Below are positions 8,253 to 16,786 of a stretch of 64,000 bases of DNA, in pieces. Each line of letters begins with the position of its first letter. Within the stretch, counting starts at the first letter, position 1. Both the position numbers and the translations under genes were made by a program. The notes below the pieces were generated by a model. It worked only from the letters and a program-made list of their open reading frames with translations. It did not search any database and was not told the DNA's origin. The DNA is taken from the NCBI GenBank assembly GCA_049323895.1, contig JBMOKT010000006.1, positions 62,001-126,000 on the forward strand. Direction: 5' to 3'. This DNA is from JBMOKT01 sp049323895 (GTDB lineage: Bacteria; Bacillota; Peptococcia; Peptococcales; BICA1-8).

Positions 8253-8329
8253 TGGTCGGGGCAGAGAGATTCGAACTCCCGACCCCATGGTCCCAAACCA
8301 TGTGCGCTACCAAACTGCGCTATGCCCCG
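8253..8329 (-). tRNA. tRNA-Pro (anticodon TGG)
   Basis: The acceptor CGGGGCA pairs with TGCCCCG, the anticodon stem-loop is CATGG-TTTGGGA-CCATG, the T-loop is TTCGAAT, and ACCA is encoded. It is the first gene of the cluster, about 13 bp after the predicted transcription start. Confidence 0.95.
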
Positions 8330-8348
8330 ACGAACCGTGACAAAGAGT

Positions 8349-8377
8349 AGTATACAACATTGTTTTGTCCTTGTCAA
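8349..8377 (-). promoter_or_regulatory. sigma-A promoter of the tRNA cluster
   Basis: The minus strand has TTGACA (8377-8372), a 17-bp spacer and TATACT (8354-8349), an almost ideal vegetative promoter. It sits directly upstream of tRNA-Pro. Confidence 0.85.
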
Positions 8378-8467
8378 CATCTTTTTCTTTTATCTGCTGC
8401 AACGGTAATTCTCTCCTGCAACAGCAAAACCAATTATAACACCATCTATCATGTAAAACAAGTGGTA

Positions 8468-8950
8468 TTATTTTACTATCTCCCGCAAGTCAAACTTAAC
8501 CTCATCTCCCAGCATTAAAATACCATAGGAAGGACGGCTATCTCCTCTTGGTAAACTTATACTTCCGGGATTAATAAAGTGAATACTATCTTCTACTGAA
8601 TAGAGAGGGATATGGGTATGTCCATAAACAACAATATCTGCCTGGATTTCTTCAGCCCGATAAAAAAGCCTCTGCAAAGAGCCCTTGACTCCATATTGAT
8701 GCCCATGGGTTAAAAAAATTTTATAATCACCCAAGGTCAATATTTCTTCTTTTGGTCCAGAAACAAAAAAATCACAATTACCAACTACCGTCTTTACATT
8801 AACATTAAATTCTTCTGCTAGTTGACAGGCATCGGTATAGTAATCGCCACCATGGAATAGTAAATCAATTTTACCCATTTCTTTTAGAGCCTCCCTGGCT
8901 AAAGAGAGGTTGCCATGGGTATCACTAAGAATCCCAATTTTCAACTCCAA
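8468..8950 (-). CDS. YfcE/MJ0936-family metallophosphoesterase
   Basis: This 160-residue protein is a calcineurin-like phosphodiesterase of the small YfcE/MJ0936 group. The metal-binding set is complete: D10 and H12 in SDTHGN, D36 in GGDYYTD, N58 in GNCD, H82 in THGHQYG, and H111/H113 in YGHTH. Members hydrolyse phosphodiesters in vitro, but the physiological substrate is unknown. The start ATG at 8950 overlaps the rdgB stop by 10 bp, so the two are translationally coupled. Confidence 0.92.
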   Translation of the reverse strand: MELKIGILSDTHGNLSLAREALKEMGKIDLLFHGGDYYTDACQLAEEFNVNVKTVVGNCDFFVSGPKEEILTLGDYKIFLTHGHQYGVKGSLQRLFYRAEEIQADIVVYGHTHIPLYSVEDSIHFINPGSISLPRGDSRPSYGILMLGDEVKFDLREIVK

Positions 8951-9555
8951 CTAACCCCTTCTAGCATTAACTTTAATATTTCCATGGCTTTTTCTGTTGC
9001 TTTACCCCGATGGCTGATTTTGTTTTTTATTTCCATATCCAGACCAGCAAAGGTATCTTTAAAACTGGGAATATAAAACAGGGGGTCATAGCCGAATCCT
9101 CCCTGCCCCATTTCATCTTCAAGAATTAAGCCTTCACAGCTTCCTTCAACAGTGTATTCTTCTCCATTAGGGTTGACAATAGCAATAATACACTTAAACC
9201 TGGCAGTCCTTTTTTCTGCGGGGACACCTTCCAGAAGTTTAAGGAGCTTTCTATTGTTTTTATGGTCATCTTTAGGTTCACCGGCGAACCTGGCAGAATT
9301 AACTCCTGGTGCCCCTTGCAGAAAATCGACTTCCAAGCCGGAATCATCAGATATACTTAATATTCCTGTTTTTTGGGCGGTGACTCTAGCCTTAATAAGT
9401 GCGTTTTCGGCAAAGGTACTTCCTGTTTCTGCAATCTCACCTATTTCAGGAAAATCATCCAGTGAAAGCACTTCGACATTTAATGGTTCCAGCAGCTTGG
9501 AAAATTCCCTTAGCTTGCCTCTGTTACCGGTTGCAATTACTATTTTTTTATCCAT
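8941..9555 (-). CDS. rdgB: XTP/dITP diphosphatase (Ham1/RdgB family)
   Basis: The enzyme removes non-canonical purine triphosphates (XTP, dITP, ITP) to prevent their incorporation into nucleic acids. The 204-residue protein shows the family signatures ATGNRGKLREF near the N terminus, SDDSGLEVD (69-77), GQGGFGYDPLF and SHRGKA. It lies between rph and the phosphodiesterase in the common rph-rdgB-yfcE order, 45 bp after rph. Confidence 0.95.
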   Translation of the reverse strand: MDKKIVIATGNRGKLREFSKLLEPLNVEVLSLDDFPEIGEIAETGSTFAENALIKARVTAQKTGILSISDDSGLEVDFLQGAPGVNSARFAGEPKDDHKNNRKLLKLLEGVPAEKRTARFKCIIAIVNPNGEEYTVEGSCEGLILEDEMGQGGFGYDPLFYIPSFKDTFAGLDMEIKNKISHRGKATEKAMEILKLMLEGVSWS

Positions 9556-9600
9556 TAAGCTACCCCTTTTTTTCGAAACTCTATAAAAGGTATTGTACCA

Positions 9601-10326
9601 TTAAAGGATACCTCCCAAAACCTTTTTTTGAATTTCAATAATATCTCGTATTCCTTTTTCACCTAGTTTAAGCATTTCATCCAACTCAGCCCTGCTAAAA
9701 GGTTTTTCTTCCGCCGTACCCTGCACTTCAACAAAATTGCCCTTGCCTGTCATCACAATATTCATATCCACTTCCGCTGCCGAATCCTCAGAATAATTAA
9801 GGTCAAGCAATACCTGTCCATTAACCTTGCCTACACTTACTGCCGCCAACCAATCGGTAACAGGAAGCTTATGCAAAACCCTTTGTTCTTTTAGTTTCTT
9901 TAATGCCTCCACTAAAGCGATAAAAGAACCGGTTATGGAAGCTGTTCTTGTTCCCCCATCAGCCTGGATTACATCACAATCTAACCAAATAGTTCTCTCA
10001 CCCAGGGCCTTTAAATCAATAACTGATCTAAGGGCCCTCCCTACCAGCCTTTGAATTTCGTGGGTTCTTCCTCCTATTTTGCCTTTAGAAGATTCCCTCT
10101 GGTTTCTTTGTTCCGTTGCCCGGGGAAGCATGGAATATTCAGCTGTAATCCACCCCTGTTCTTGCCCTTTTAACCAAACGGGTACCTTTTCCTCAATGGT
10201 CGCATTGCATATAACTTTTGTTTCGCCCATCTCTATTAAAATTGACCCTTCAGGATACTTGATAAAGTTATTGGTTACCTTCACCGGACGCAATTCTTCA
10301 TTAAGCCTTCCGTCTATTCTATTCAA
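9601..10326 (-). CDS. rph: ribonuclease PH
   Basis: RNase PH is a phosphate-dependent 3'-5' exoribonuclease that trims tRNA 3' ends. The 241-residue length is typical. Seen motifs include the N-terminal RIDGRLNEELRPVK, GERTIWLDCDVIQADGGTRT and the C-terminal FSRAELDEMLKLGEKGI. It forms a probable operon with rdgB, and its position near a tRNA cluster fits but need not be functional. Confidence 0.95.
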   Translation of the reverse strand: MNRIDGRLNEELRPVKVTNNFIKYPEGSILIEMGETKVICNATIEEKVPVWLKGQEQGWITAEYSMLPRATEQRNQRESSKGKIGGRTHEIQRLVGRALRSVIDLKALGERTIWLDCDVIQADGGTRTASITGSFIALVEALKKLKEQRVLHKLPVTDWLAAVSVGKVNGQVLLDLNYSEDSAAEVDMNIVMTGKGNFVEVQGTAEEKPFSRAELDEMLKLGEKGIRDIIEIQKKVLGGIL

Positions 10327-10351
10327 TCATAATCCCTCCCTGGTTTAGTTA

Positions 10352-11098
10352 TTAAAGGATAAAACTAGCTCCAACCTGTGCCAGTTCGACTTCCCCTTCA
10401 TAATTTACTTCTGCCTCTCTTTTTAACTGGTATAAATTGTACTCCGGCCAAAAATGGGTAAGCAGCAGCCTGCCGCTATCAGACTTCTGGGCCAATAAGC
10501 CTGCCTGCTGAGCTGTCATATGACCCTTAATAGTATGGGCTATATCTGCTTCGCGTAAACTGGCCTCGGTTATAAGAATATTGCTTCCTTGACATTCATC
10601 TGCCAGATTAGTGGTCCACGCCGTATCGGAAGTATAAACCACTACCTTGTTACCATCGATAATTCTTGTACCAAATGTCGGGAGAGTGTGTTCGGTAGGA
10701 AAGAAATCTACCTTCACCCTTCCAAATTTATTTTTTCGCAGCATTGCATCTTCTAAAGGTATAGTAATAAAGACATCCCGCCACTGGCTTATCTCTTGAT
10801 AGATATGGGAAGGTTCAGTCGGTGCATAAACTATTAACGGATCACTACGGGAACCATCTCTAATGGCCCCTGCAAAGGCATGCCTCGCGGCATGGATGTC
10901 GGCATAATGATCTGGGTGGAAATGGGTAATGACCAAGGTATGCAGTTCCCGAAAATTAATGTGATTTTGCAGTTGAGCAAATGCTCCATGACCACAGTCC
11001 ACCATTAAGTTGAAATTTTCCATTTGAAATAAATAGCCGCTGCAGGCACCTCCTGCAGGAGCATAGGGAGCATAACAACCAAGAATAGTAATTTTCAC
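10352..11098 (-). CDS. metallo-beta-lactamase-fold hydrolase (RNase Z-like)
   Basis: This 248-residue protein has the metallo-beta-lactamase fold. The metal motif HFHPDH is at residues 59-64, with a preceding DCGHGAF, a later SDTAW and a final LLTHFWPEY. The layout is closest to the RNase Z/AtsA-like branch, but it lacks an obvious RNase Z exosite and could be a phosphodiesterase or other hydrolase. It precedes rph by 25 bp on the same strand. Confidence 0.85.
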   Translation of the reverse strand: MKITILGCYAPYAPAGGACSGYLFQMENFNLMVDCGHGAFAQLQNHINFRELHTLVITHFHPDHYADIHAARHAFAGAIRDGSRSDPLIVYAPTEPSHIYQEISQWRDVFITIPLEDAMLRKNKFGRVKVDFFPTEHTLPTFGTRIIDGNKVVVYTSDTAWTTNLADECQGSNILITEASLREADIAHTIKGHMTAQQAGLLAQKSDSGRLLLTHFWPEYNLYQLKREAEVNYEGEVELAQVGASFIL

Positions 11099-11133
11099 AG
11101 TTAACCCACCTTACATATTTTCACTGCCTCAAG

Positions 11134-11652
11134 TTATCTTTTATACATTGCCACTCCACCCTTGATAGTACGGGCATCAAAGACCGTCATAAAGGCAGCC
11201 TTATCCCACCCATCAATAAATCTGCGGAGTTTGGCAAGCATCTTTCTGCTTAATACAATTTGCAAAATATATCTGGTTCCCTCTCTCCCCTCACCAGTTA
11301 TCACCGTTACCCCAAAACCCTCCTGGCGCAGCCTCCGAGTAAGTTCCAAAGGTTCCACCAATGAAATCACCTGGACTGTAAGGTATCCCATTGCCATTTT
11401 TTCCTCAATCATTATTCCCACAATATTTCCCACGGAAAACCCCAATCCATATACAATTAAATTTATGGGATTATCCAGTGTCTGGAAAACTTTTTGCAGG
11501 GCTAAAACATACACAATCGCTTCTATGAAACCTATAGTAGCTGCTGCAATTTTTTTGCCTTTTACAACAAAGAGGGTTCGGGTTGTTGCCATTGACATGT
11601 CCAGAACACGAGCAGTAAATATAAATATTAAACCCAGAATAGTGTCTTGCAT
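11134..11652 (-). CDS. UPF0316-family membrane protein (DUF2179-like C terminus)
   Basis: The 172-residue protein has two or three hydrophobic segments in its first 80 residues, including TARVLDMSMATTRTLFVVKG and a helix with VYGLGFSVGNIVGIMIE. A soluble C-terminal domain with VITGEGREG and a final VFDARTIKGGV follows, as in UPF0316. Function is not established. The frame opens at GTG 11661, but that codon lies in the AGGTGG ribosome binding site, so ATG 11652 is preferred. It probably starts the transcript running into the metallo-hydrolase and rph. Confidence 0.85.
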   Translation of the reverse strand: MQDTILGLIFIFTARVLDMSMATTRTLFVVKGKKIAAATIGFIEAIVYVLALQKVFQTLDNPINLIVYGLGFSVGNIVGIMIEEKMAMGYLTVQVISLVEPLELTRRLRQEGFGVTVITGEGREGTRYILQIVLSRKMLAKLRRFIDGWDKAAFMTVFDARTIKGGVAMYKR

Positions 11653-11857
11653 AATACCCACCTATTTATTATTTCTTTTTAAAAGCTAAAAGGTATACAA
11701 ATTAAATATACCCCTAATTGTCCAAGAAAAAACGAAGTAATTTTATTATACTTATGAGAAGGCTTCTCCAGACGTCACAGACTCGGCGCAAGCCGTGTTT
11801 TCTAAATTGCGGAGCATACTTATCTAAACTTCTACAAAAAAGAAATATTATCCTTTA

Positions 11858-11888
11858 ATTAATAAAAACCCGTTGGGTTTTTATTAAT
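11858..11888. terminator. perfect 14-bp stem, possible bidirectional terminator
   Basis: ATTAATAAAAACCC (11858-11871) is the exact reverse complement of 11875-11888, leaving a 3-nt loop. The GC part is only GGG/CCC followed by a T-rich arm, which is terminator-like on either strand. No gene ends directly beside it. Confidence 0.5.
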
Positions 11889-11940
11889 AGTGGCTAGTTG
11901 TTAGTGGCTAGTTGGCTAGTAAAAAGTACTTGTGACTAGA
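11889..11940. repeat. TAGTGGC heptad array
   Basis: The units TAGTGGC, TAGTTGT, TAGTGGC, TAGTTGG and CTAGTAA follow with 7-nt periodicity, then a looser GTGACTAG. The same unit recurs at 14731, 27515, 44229 and 55300, among other sites. Confidence 0.75.
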
Positions 11941-11988
11941 TTGGTCGTGTCAATGTATCACGGTGAAATGGCAATTATTCATAACAAG

Positions 11989-12016
11989 AAGACCTGCGCA
12001 AAAAAGCGCAGGTCTT
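11989..12016 (-). terminator. terminator hairpin after the amidase gene
   Basis: AAGACCTGCGC (11989-11999) pairs perfectly with GCGCAGGTCTT (12006-12016) around a 6-nt loop, four bases beyond the amidase stop. The tail on the minus strand has few T residues, so the stem strength is the main argument. Confidence 0.65.
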
Positions 12017-12019
12017 TTA

Positions 12020-14452
12020 TTATATTCCGCTAAAGTACCTTTCTATTCCTTTAAATATCCCCCAAGCCATTTGTGTACGGAACTGCTCGGTAGAAAGCAG
12101 TCGTTCTTCCTCAGGATTACTTAAAAAGGCCATCTCTACCAATACAGAAGGTACTTTGGTTTCCCTTATTACGGCAAAGCTTTCCTCCATTATTCCCAAA
12201 TCAATGCGACCACCGGCTTTTACCAATTCATTCTGAATAGATAAAGCCAATCGCTGCCTCAACCATCTTTGGGAAGCCAACTCGCTGTGCCAGGTCGGGG
12301 CATAATAGTATACGGAAGTTCCCGATATGGCACGGTTTTCATTGGAATTGGCATGGATACTGACAAAAATATCAGCACCATAGCTATTGGCAATGTCCGC
12401 CCTACCTGCAAGACTTAGGTAGGTTCTGCCAGTAGTATGGGTCATGATAACCTTGGCACCCTGCTGAGTAAGTAACTGCTGAAGCTTTAGAGCTACATTA
12501 AGGTTAACATCCCGTTCCATCACTTTGAGCACTTTACCTATAGCACCAGGATCGGTCCAGCCGCCCGGCTGTACACTTCCGTGTCCCGGGTCAATAACTA
12601 TAGTCTTCCCTGCCAGTTTACCCTGGGCTAATTTAGCCCCTACAACGATATAATCATCTTGTTGGGTTACCTGGTACTGGGTGCCTGGGGCTAATTCTGC
12701 TTCAACCCTAACCACATCAGGAGACAGCTGTCTCGACGTTACCTTGCGTATAGGTCCAAAAGCCACATTTTGTTCAGCCTCAGAAACCGAGGCCAACTGC
12801 AAGGAACTCTGGGGAAGGTCTATTGCCAAACGATTGGGTCCCAATTCCTGGGTAGTATAGTCAATCCTTTTACCAGCGGCAATCTGCACTACCGACTGAT
12901 TTTCTTGGGGATTAAGCTTAATTTGCTTGACGGGAATTAATTGTTCAGCCGGATATGTAATATCCATTTCCAATGTGCTGGTTGTATTATTATATTTAAA
13001 AGCATGTTTAAAGTCTTTGTCAAAATTAACAGCAACAGCTTGTCCCTTAATGCTTATTTCTTTAATACCCCAATTGTCAAAAGGCTGGACTAAGTCCCTT
13101 AAATTTAAGCCATTTAATTCTATTATCAGCCTGTTGCCTTCTGCCCGTTTAATCTGATATTGACCAGACTTAAGACCGGATATTGTGACCCCTAGCTTAT
13201 CTCCCAGATTAGTAAATACCAATACCCTTTCATTATCTAAAGTCAACTTTAACTCATTGTTATATTTATTAGGCAGAGGAAGGGGCTGTGAATCTTTGTC
13301 CACTGTGAGCCAGCTGGCAATCCAGCCTTGGGTTCCGTCAACCAATTGAACCTTGAGCCATTCTCCTTCAGAGCCAATGACCTTCAGTTCAGTGCCTCCC
13401 GTTACCTTTTTTACATTAGCAAAATCCAAACTCGGACCTTGTCTGATGTTAACAACACTCCCGGTAACAATGACGGACTTTAGTACATTATCTGTATTGA
13501 CTGAAGGGGTTGTCGGGGAAGGTGCCGTTGTAATTGGACCTGACGGCTCAGGACTGCTTTCTAAAGAAATAAGCCAGTTGGCTACCCAGCCTTCCTGTCC
13601 ATTTTTAGTTTTTACATGATACCAATCCTTCTGCTCACCAATAATTTGTACCGTATCACCCTCCCGTAACTGAAATAGACGGGGGGCTTGGGTAGACGGC
13701 TCACGGCGCACATTAACAATAGAACCTGTTATTATGGCGCTTCGGGAGGTCTCTCCAGCACCGGGTTCATTTACCAACCAAGCTGCTATCCAACCGGAAC
13801 CTTGGGATGTTTCGATTAGATACCATCCGCTTTTCTCATCTTTAATAGTAATCTGATCACCCTTATTTAATTTGAAAAGCAAAGGATATGTAGTTCCGGC
13901 GTTTTGGCGTACATTTACTGCGGAACCATTAATAATTCCTATCTGGGCACCAGCTACCCGGTTCACCTCTACCAGCCAGTTGGCAACCCAGCCTTGTTTG
14001 CCGTCCGGCAGCTTAACCAAATACCAACTATTCTCACTCTTTAAAATAGTAAGTTTGGCACCGGCTTTGGCTTGTCCAATCACAGCATAGTTTGTTCCAG
14101 GGCCTTTCCTTACATTAAGAATATTCCCTTTTACAGTAGCAGTTTCAAAGCTGCTATTTCCCTCATTTATTAACCAGCCTGCGATCCAGCCTGAACTGCC
14201 ATCATTTAGTCTTACTTGATACCAGTTGTTTTTTTCGGTCAATATTGAGACAAATTGTCCCTCAGTAACCTGTGAAGTACGAGCATATTCAGTTCCTGGT
14301 CCTTTTCTAACATTCACATTACTTCCTGTAATTGTCCCTATCCTATCCTGGGCTATTACATTAACAGGAAATATAGAGAGTAGAATTAAGGCAACTAACA
14401 ATATACTTAAAGTTGAAAATATTTTCTTCTTCAGCAATGTTCCTAAATTCAC
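12020..14452 (-). CDS. secreted N-acetylmuramoyl-L-alanine amidase with five SH3b domains and an AMIN domain
   Basis: The 810-residue protein should be exported and cleave the amide bond between MurNAc and the peptide in peptidoglycan. It has a signal peptide (about 1-34), then five bacterial SH3 repeats of about 60-65 residues, each starting like GSNVNVRKGPG and ending GWIAGWL. An AMIN-like beta domain follows (about 400-600). The last 195 residues form an Amidase_3 catalytic domain with zinc ligands in DPGHG, MERDVN and SIHANS, and the catalytic Glu in VLVEMAFLSN. It is transcribed alone, with heptad-rich gaps on both sides. A role in wall turnover, spore release or germination is inferred. 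Confidence 0.93.
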   Translation of the reverse strand: MNLGTLLKKKIFSTLSILLVALILLSIFPVNVIAQDRIGTITGSNVNVRKGPGTEYARTSQVTEGQFVSILTEKNNWYQVRLNDGSSGWIAGWLINEGNSSFETATVKGNILNVRKGPGTNYAVIGQAKAGAKLTILKSENSWYLVKLPDGKQGWVANWLVEVNRVAGAQIGIINGSAVNVRQNAGTTYPLLFKLNKGDQITIKDEKSGWYLIETSQGSGWIAAWLVNEPGAGETSRSAIITGSIVNVRREPSTQAPRLFQLREGDTVQIIGEQKDWYHVKTKNGQEGWVANWLISLESSPEPSGPITTAPSPTTPSVNTDNVLKSVIVTGSVVNIRQGPSLDFANVKKVTGGTELKVIGSEGEWLKVQLVDGTQGWIASWLTVDKDSQPLPLPNKYNNELKLTLDNERVLVFTNLGDKLGVTISGLKSGQYQIKRAEGNRLIIELNGLNLRDLVQPFDNWGIKEISIKGQAVAVNFDKDFKHAFKYNNTTSTLEMDITYPAEQLIPVKQIKLNPQENQSVVQIAAGKRIDYTTQELGPNRLAIDLPQSSLQLASVSEAEQNVAFGPIRKVTSRQLSPDVVRVEAELAPGTQYQVTQQDDYIVVGAKLAQGKLAGKTIVIDPGHGSVQPGGWTDPGAIGKVLKVMERDVNLNVALKLQQLLTQQGAKVIMTHTTGRTYLSLAGRADIANSYGADIFVSIHANSNENRAISGTSVYYYAPTWHSELASQRWLRQRLALSIQNELVKAGGRIDLGIMEESFAVIRETKVPSVLVEMAFLSNPEEERLLSTEQFRTQMAWGIFKGIERYFSGI

Positions 14453-14669
14453 CTCCTTTCATAACTTTGACTAAATTCTCTTTATATCAACAAAATTCCT
14501 TTAAAAATAACCATGGTAATGTTTTACATGACTATTATTTTAGTAGAAAACATATTTTTTTACATAATTCGCAAATAAATGATTTTTTTTGACGGTAAAA
14601 ATGCTTAATAATTTAGAAACTTGGTCATACACAGAGCCTATGATAGGGTGAAAGCCTTAGTTGGTCTTA

Positions 14670-14699
14670 TACTTATTACCTTGTAAAGGTTATACTTTC
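14670..14699 (+). repeat. 30-bp dispersed motif, copy A
   Basis: The core CCTTGTAAAGGTTATACTT recurs at 23611-23640 on the same strand and, more diverged, at 24461-24490 on the minus strand. Each copy lies in an intergenic region. The core contains an imperfect palindrome of the type GTAWAANTTATAC. Confidence 0.55.
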
Positions 14700-14712
14700 T
14701 AAAATAAGTACT

Positions 14713-14762
14713 AAAAAACAGCCTGCGGTGTTTAGTGGCTAGTTGGTTAGTTGGTTAGTTAT
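14713..14762. repeat. composite hairpin plus TAGTGGC heptad element
   Basis: The 30 bp at 14713-14742 match 44209-44238 in 28 positions. The element begins with an A run and a small hairpin around CCTGCGG, then runs into TAGTGGC and TAGTTGG heptads. Confidence 0.7.
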
Positions 14763-14792
14763 CCACAACTAAAAATTTATTTTTTCCTGGTG

Positions 14793-14819
14793 AAAAAAAA
14801 ACTGAGCTGCGCTCAGTTT
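14793..14819 (-). terminator. intrinsic terminator of the GerMN lipoprotein gene
   Basis: AAACTGAGC (14799-14807) pairs with GCTCAGTTT (14811-14819). On the minus strand the stem runs directly into a T tract of about nine. It is 47 bp past the stop codon at 14866. Confidence 0.85.
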
Positions 14820-14865
14820 GGTCATAAACTATTTTTACATTCGCTGGTTTAGTTAATAGTAAAAA

Positions 14866-15492
14866 TTAACGGGATATTACCAATTGGGCATTAGCACTTA
14901 CTGCTGGCGATAAGTTGACATGACCTAATAAGGTATCCATTCTTTTTCCCTCTACTCTAAACTCAACCCTGTCAACAGTAGGAAACTGGGTTAAAGTATT
15001 TACAATGGAATAGACCGTCATTTGCTCATTAAGTTTACCACCGGGCATATTGGAAACCAATTCTTCACTAAAGTCAACTATACATAAACCATCACTTTTA
15101 ACGTTGATGTCCAATAAGCTGGTTCCTGCAGGAATTGTCGGTAAAAGTCCACTTTGGAAGTCAGGTCCTTCTATTAAAGCATTTAAGGTTTCCCTGGCAA
15201 TCCCTTCAACCTTGGGCAAATCCTTTTCAACTGCAACCAGATGCTCACCATCTGAAGATCCAAAGTAAAGCTGAACGGTTTTGTACTTCATGGACTGGCT
15301 AGAAGCAGGTTCTTCCAGTTTCGGAGTATCGACTACAATTTCCCCTACCTGCGGCTGTTTTTGTTCCTCCGCTGTGTCTCCTTTTTTGAAATCTTCCTTG
15401 ATTGAAAGAAGCTTATCCAAAATACCACAGCCTGTTAAAGTAAAGGCAAGAAGAGTAAGGAGAGTTACAATTATAATTAATTTCTTAGACAA
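14866..15492 (-). CDS. GerMN-domain lipoprotein
   Basis: This 208-residue protein has a lipoprotein signal with lipobox LTGC (Cys22). A single GerMN domain follows (about 70-200), recognised by VQLYFGSSDGEHLVAVEKDL, VDFSEELVSNMPGG, YSIVNTLTQFPTVDRVEFRVEG and the terminal GHVNLSPAV. In Bacillus, GerM is a sporulation protein needed for efficient engulfment and germination. The role here is inferred from that family and from the germination operon 88 bp upstream. A second GerMN lipoprotein lies at 38741-39640. Confidence 0.9.
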   Translation of the reverse strand: MSKKLIIIVTLLTLLAFTLTGCGILDKLLSIKEDFKKGDTAEEQKQPQVGEIVVDTPKLEEPASSQSMKYKTVQLYFGSSDGEHLVAVEKDLPKVEGIARETLNALIEGPDFQSGLLPTIPAGTSLLDINVKSDGLCIVDFSEELVSNMPGGKLNEQMTVYSIVNTLTQFPTVDRVEFRVEGKRMDTLLGHVNLSPAVSANAQLVISR

Positions 15493-15580
15493 TTAAAAGC
15501 CTCCCTTCCTTTCGGTTATATATCAATAAATCATATCCGTCAGGAAGGGAAAATATTACAATAAATTTAACTGGTAAGGG

Positions 15581-16786
15581 TTATTTTTTGTGAACAGGTT
15601 TTAATGTCATGGCTGCCTCCTGAACTGTAGTATGAACTTCTACGATAACATCTATCCGGGGAAAAATTTCTGACCACTCCATTTGCTCCCATACATGGGG
15701 TAAGCTTGTTCTTACCCTTTCACCCAAACCTAAAATATCAGTTTCTTTTTCTTGTGCTTTTTCAATAGCTTTATTTACTTCCTTACGTATAGCTTCCGCA
15801 GCTTCTCGGCTTACCCTTTTAATATGTTCCCTTCTATCCACCCCAACACTTCCTGTATTTTCTACTAAGTTTAAAGAAGATTCAACTTTAATTCCAATAG
15901 TTATTTCTCCATTAGAATAAGCAGGAGAAATAGAACTCTTATTGCTTTTTATTTCCAGTGAAATATTGCCCTTTGGCTGCAAGGGATTTTTTACTACAAG
16001 TATTCCGCCTTGTACCTCTCCCCTTGACCACAGATAACCCCTAGTTGTTTCTTCATCCATCCAGCCTAAAAGCTTGTCTTTTTTAAAAATCCCGCTTCCC
16101 CTTAATTCAAGGATTTCCTTTGGTTTCTCTTCTTTCCCTTCCTCAGGTGCCTCTTTTTCCTTCTTCGGAGGCATAAAGCTTTCTTGCTCCAAGGCACTTA
16201 TCTTAGGAAGCACGGGCTCTCTGCCAGGCGAGTCTAGTGTTATTAACAAATCGTTTAAAGTAACACCTGGTGCAACCGATTGACCAGTCCTATTTTCAAT
16301 CAACTGGCTTATAAAAATGGCATTAATACTTTCCAGTTTCGGAGCCGCTTGAAGAATATCCCTAGCCTTTCCTTCAGCTATAACAATATAGTTGGACCTT
16401 CTTAATTCCCTGCCCCGGCTTAAAAGGTCAATAACGGGAATCAAGCCATCCTTAGCAACATCCTCTCCTATTACAATTACATTAAGGTGGCCCCAGAAGG
16501 GTCTGCGGGCAGAACGGGTATTTACATCCCTGATTGCCTCAAAAATAGTACGTCCCTTTCCTCCAACTACCCAGACAGGAGGTTCCTCGCCCCCGCCGCC
16601 GCCTTCCAGCATACTGGGCAGTGCCAATTGGGTTGTGACTACATAGTCCTCGCCGTCTTTATCAATCCCCAGTCCCACTGCAAACCCAATTTGGTTAATC
16701 TCTTGCCTGTCCCAACAACCGGAAAGGATGATTGTAATTAAAAACAACATGGCAAATAATGACCTTACTGCTTTACCTATTGGCAT
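15581..16786 (-). CDS. Ger(x)C-family spore germination lipoprotein (GerAC/GerKC type)
   Basis: This is the C subunit of a nutrient germinant receptor in the spore inner membrane. The 401-residue protein has a lipobox LSGC followed by WDRQEINQIGFAVGLGIDKD, the family hallmark, and the C-terminal domain ending WEQMEWSEIFPRIDVIVEV. A charged insert rich in Glu and Lys lies near residues 205-230. Its start overlaps the end of the B-subunit gene by 14 bp, so the three receptor genes form one operon in the order A-B-C. Confidence 0.94.
   Translation of the reverse strand: MPIGKAVRSLFAMLFLITIILSGCWDRQEINQIGFAVGLGIDKDGEDYVVTTQLALPSMLEGGGGGEEPPVWVVGGKGRTIFEAIRDVNTRSARRPFWGHLNVIVIGEDVAKDGLIPVIDLLSRGRELRRSNYIVIAEGKARDILQAAPKLESINAIFISQLIENRTGQSVAPGVTLNDLLITLDSPGREPVLPKISALEQESFMPPKKEKEAPEEGKEEKPKEILELRGSGIFKKDKLLGWMDEETTRGYLWSRGEVQGGILVVKNPLQPKGNISLEIKSNKSSISPAYSNGEITIGIKVESSLNLVENTGSVGVDRREHIKRVSREAAEAIRKEVNKAIEKAQEKETDILGLGERVRTSLPHVWEQMEWSEIFPRIDVIVEVHTTVQEAAMTLKPVHKK

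Larger units (their letters stand above)
11653..12019. other. gene-free region with a hairpin, heptad repeats and a motif shared with 55.4 kb
   Basis: No credible reading frame is present. In order it holds a GC-richer patch at about 11759-11815, a perfect 14-bp palindromic hairpin at 11858-11888, a TAGTGGC heptad array at 11889-11940, a 21-bp segment at 11959-11979 shared with 55428-55447, and the amidase terminator hairpin. Confidence 0.7.
14453..14865. other. 413-bp gene-free region with dispersed motifs
   Basis: No reading frame with a ribosome binding site was found. The region contains one copy of a 30-bp motif (14670-14699), a hairpin-plus-heptad element (14713-14762) and the GerMN-gene terminator (14793-14819). 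The first 200 bp are very AT-rich and should include the amidase promoter, which I could not assign with confidence. Confidence 0.6.
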
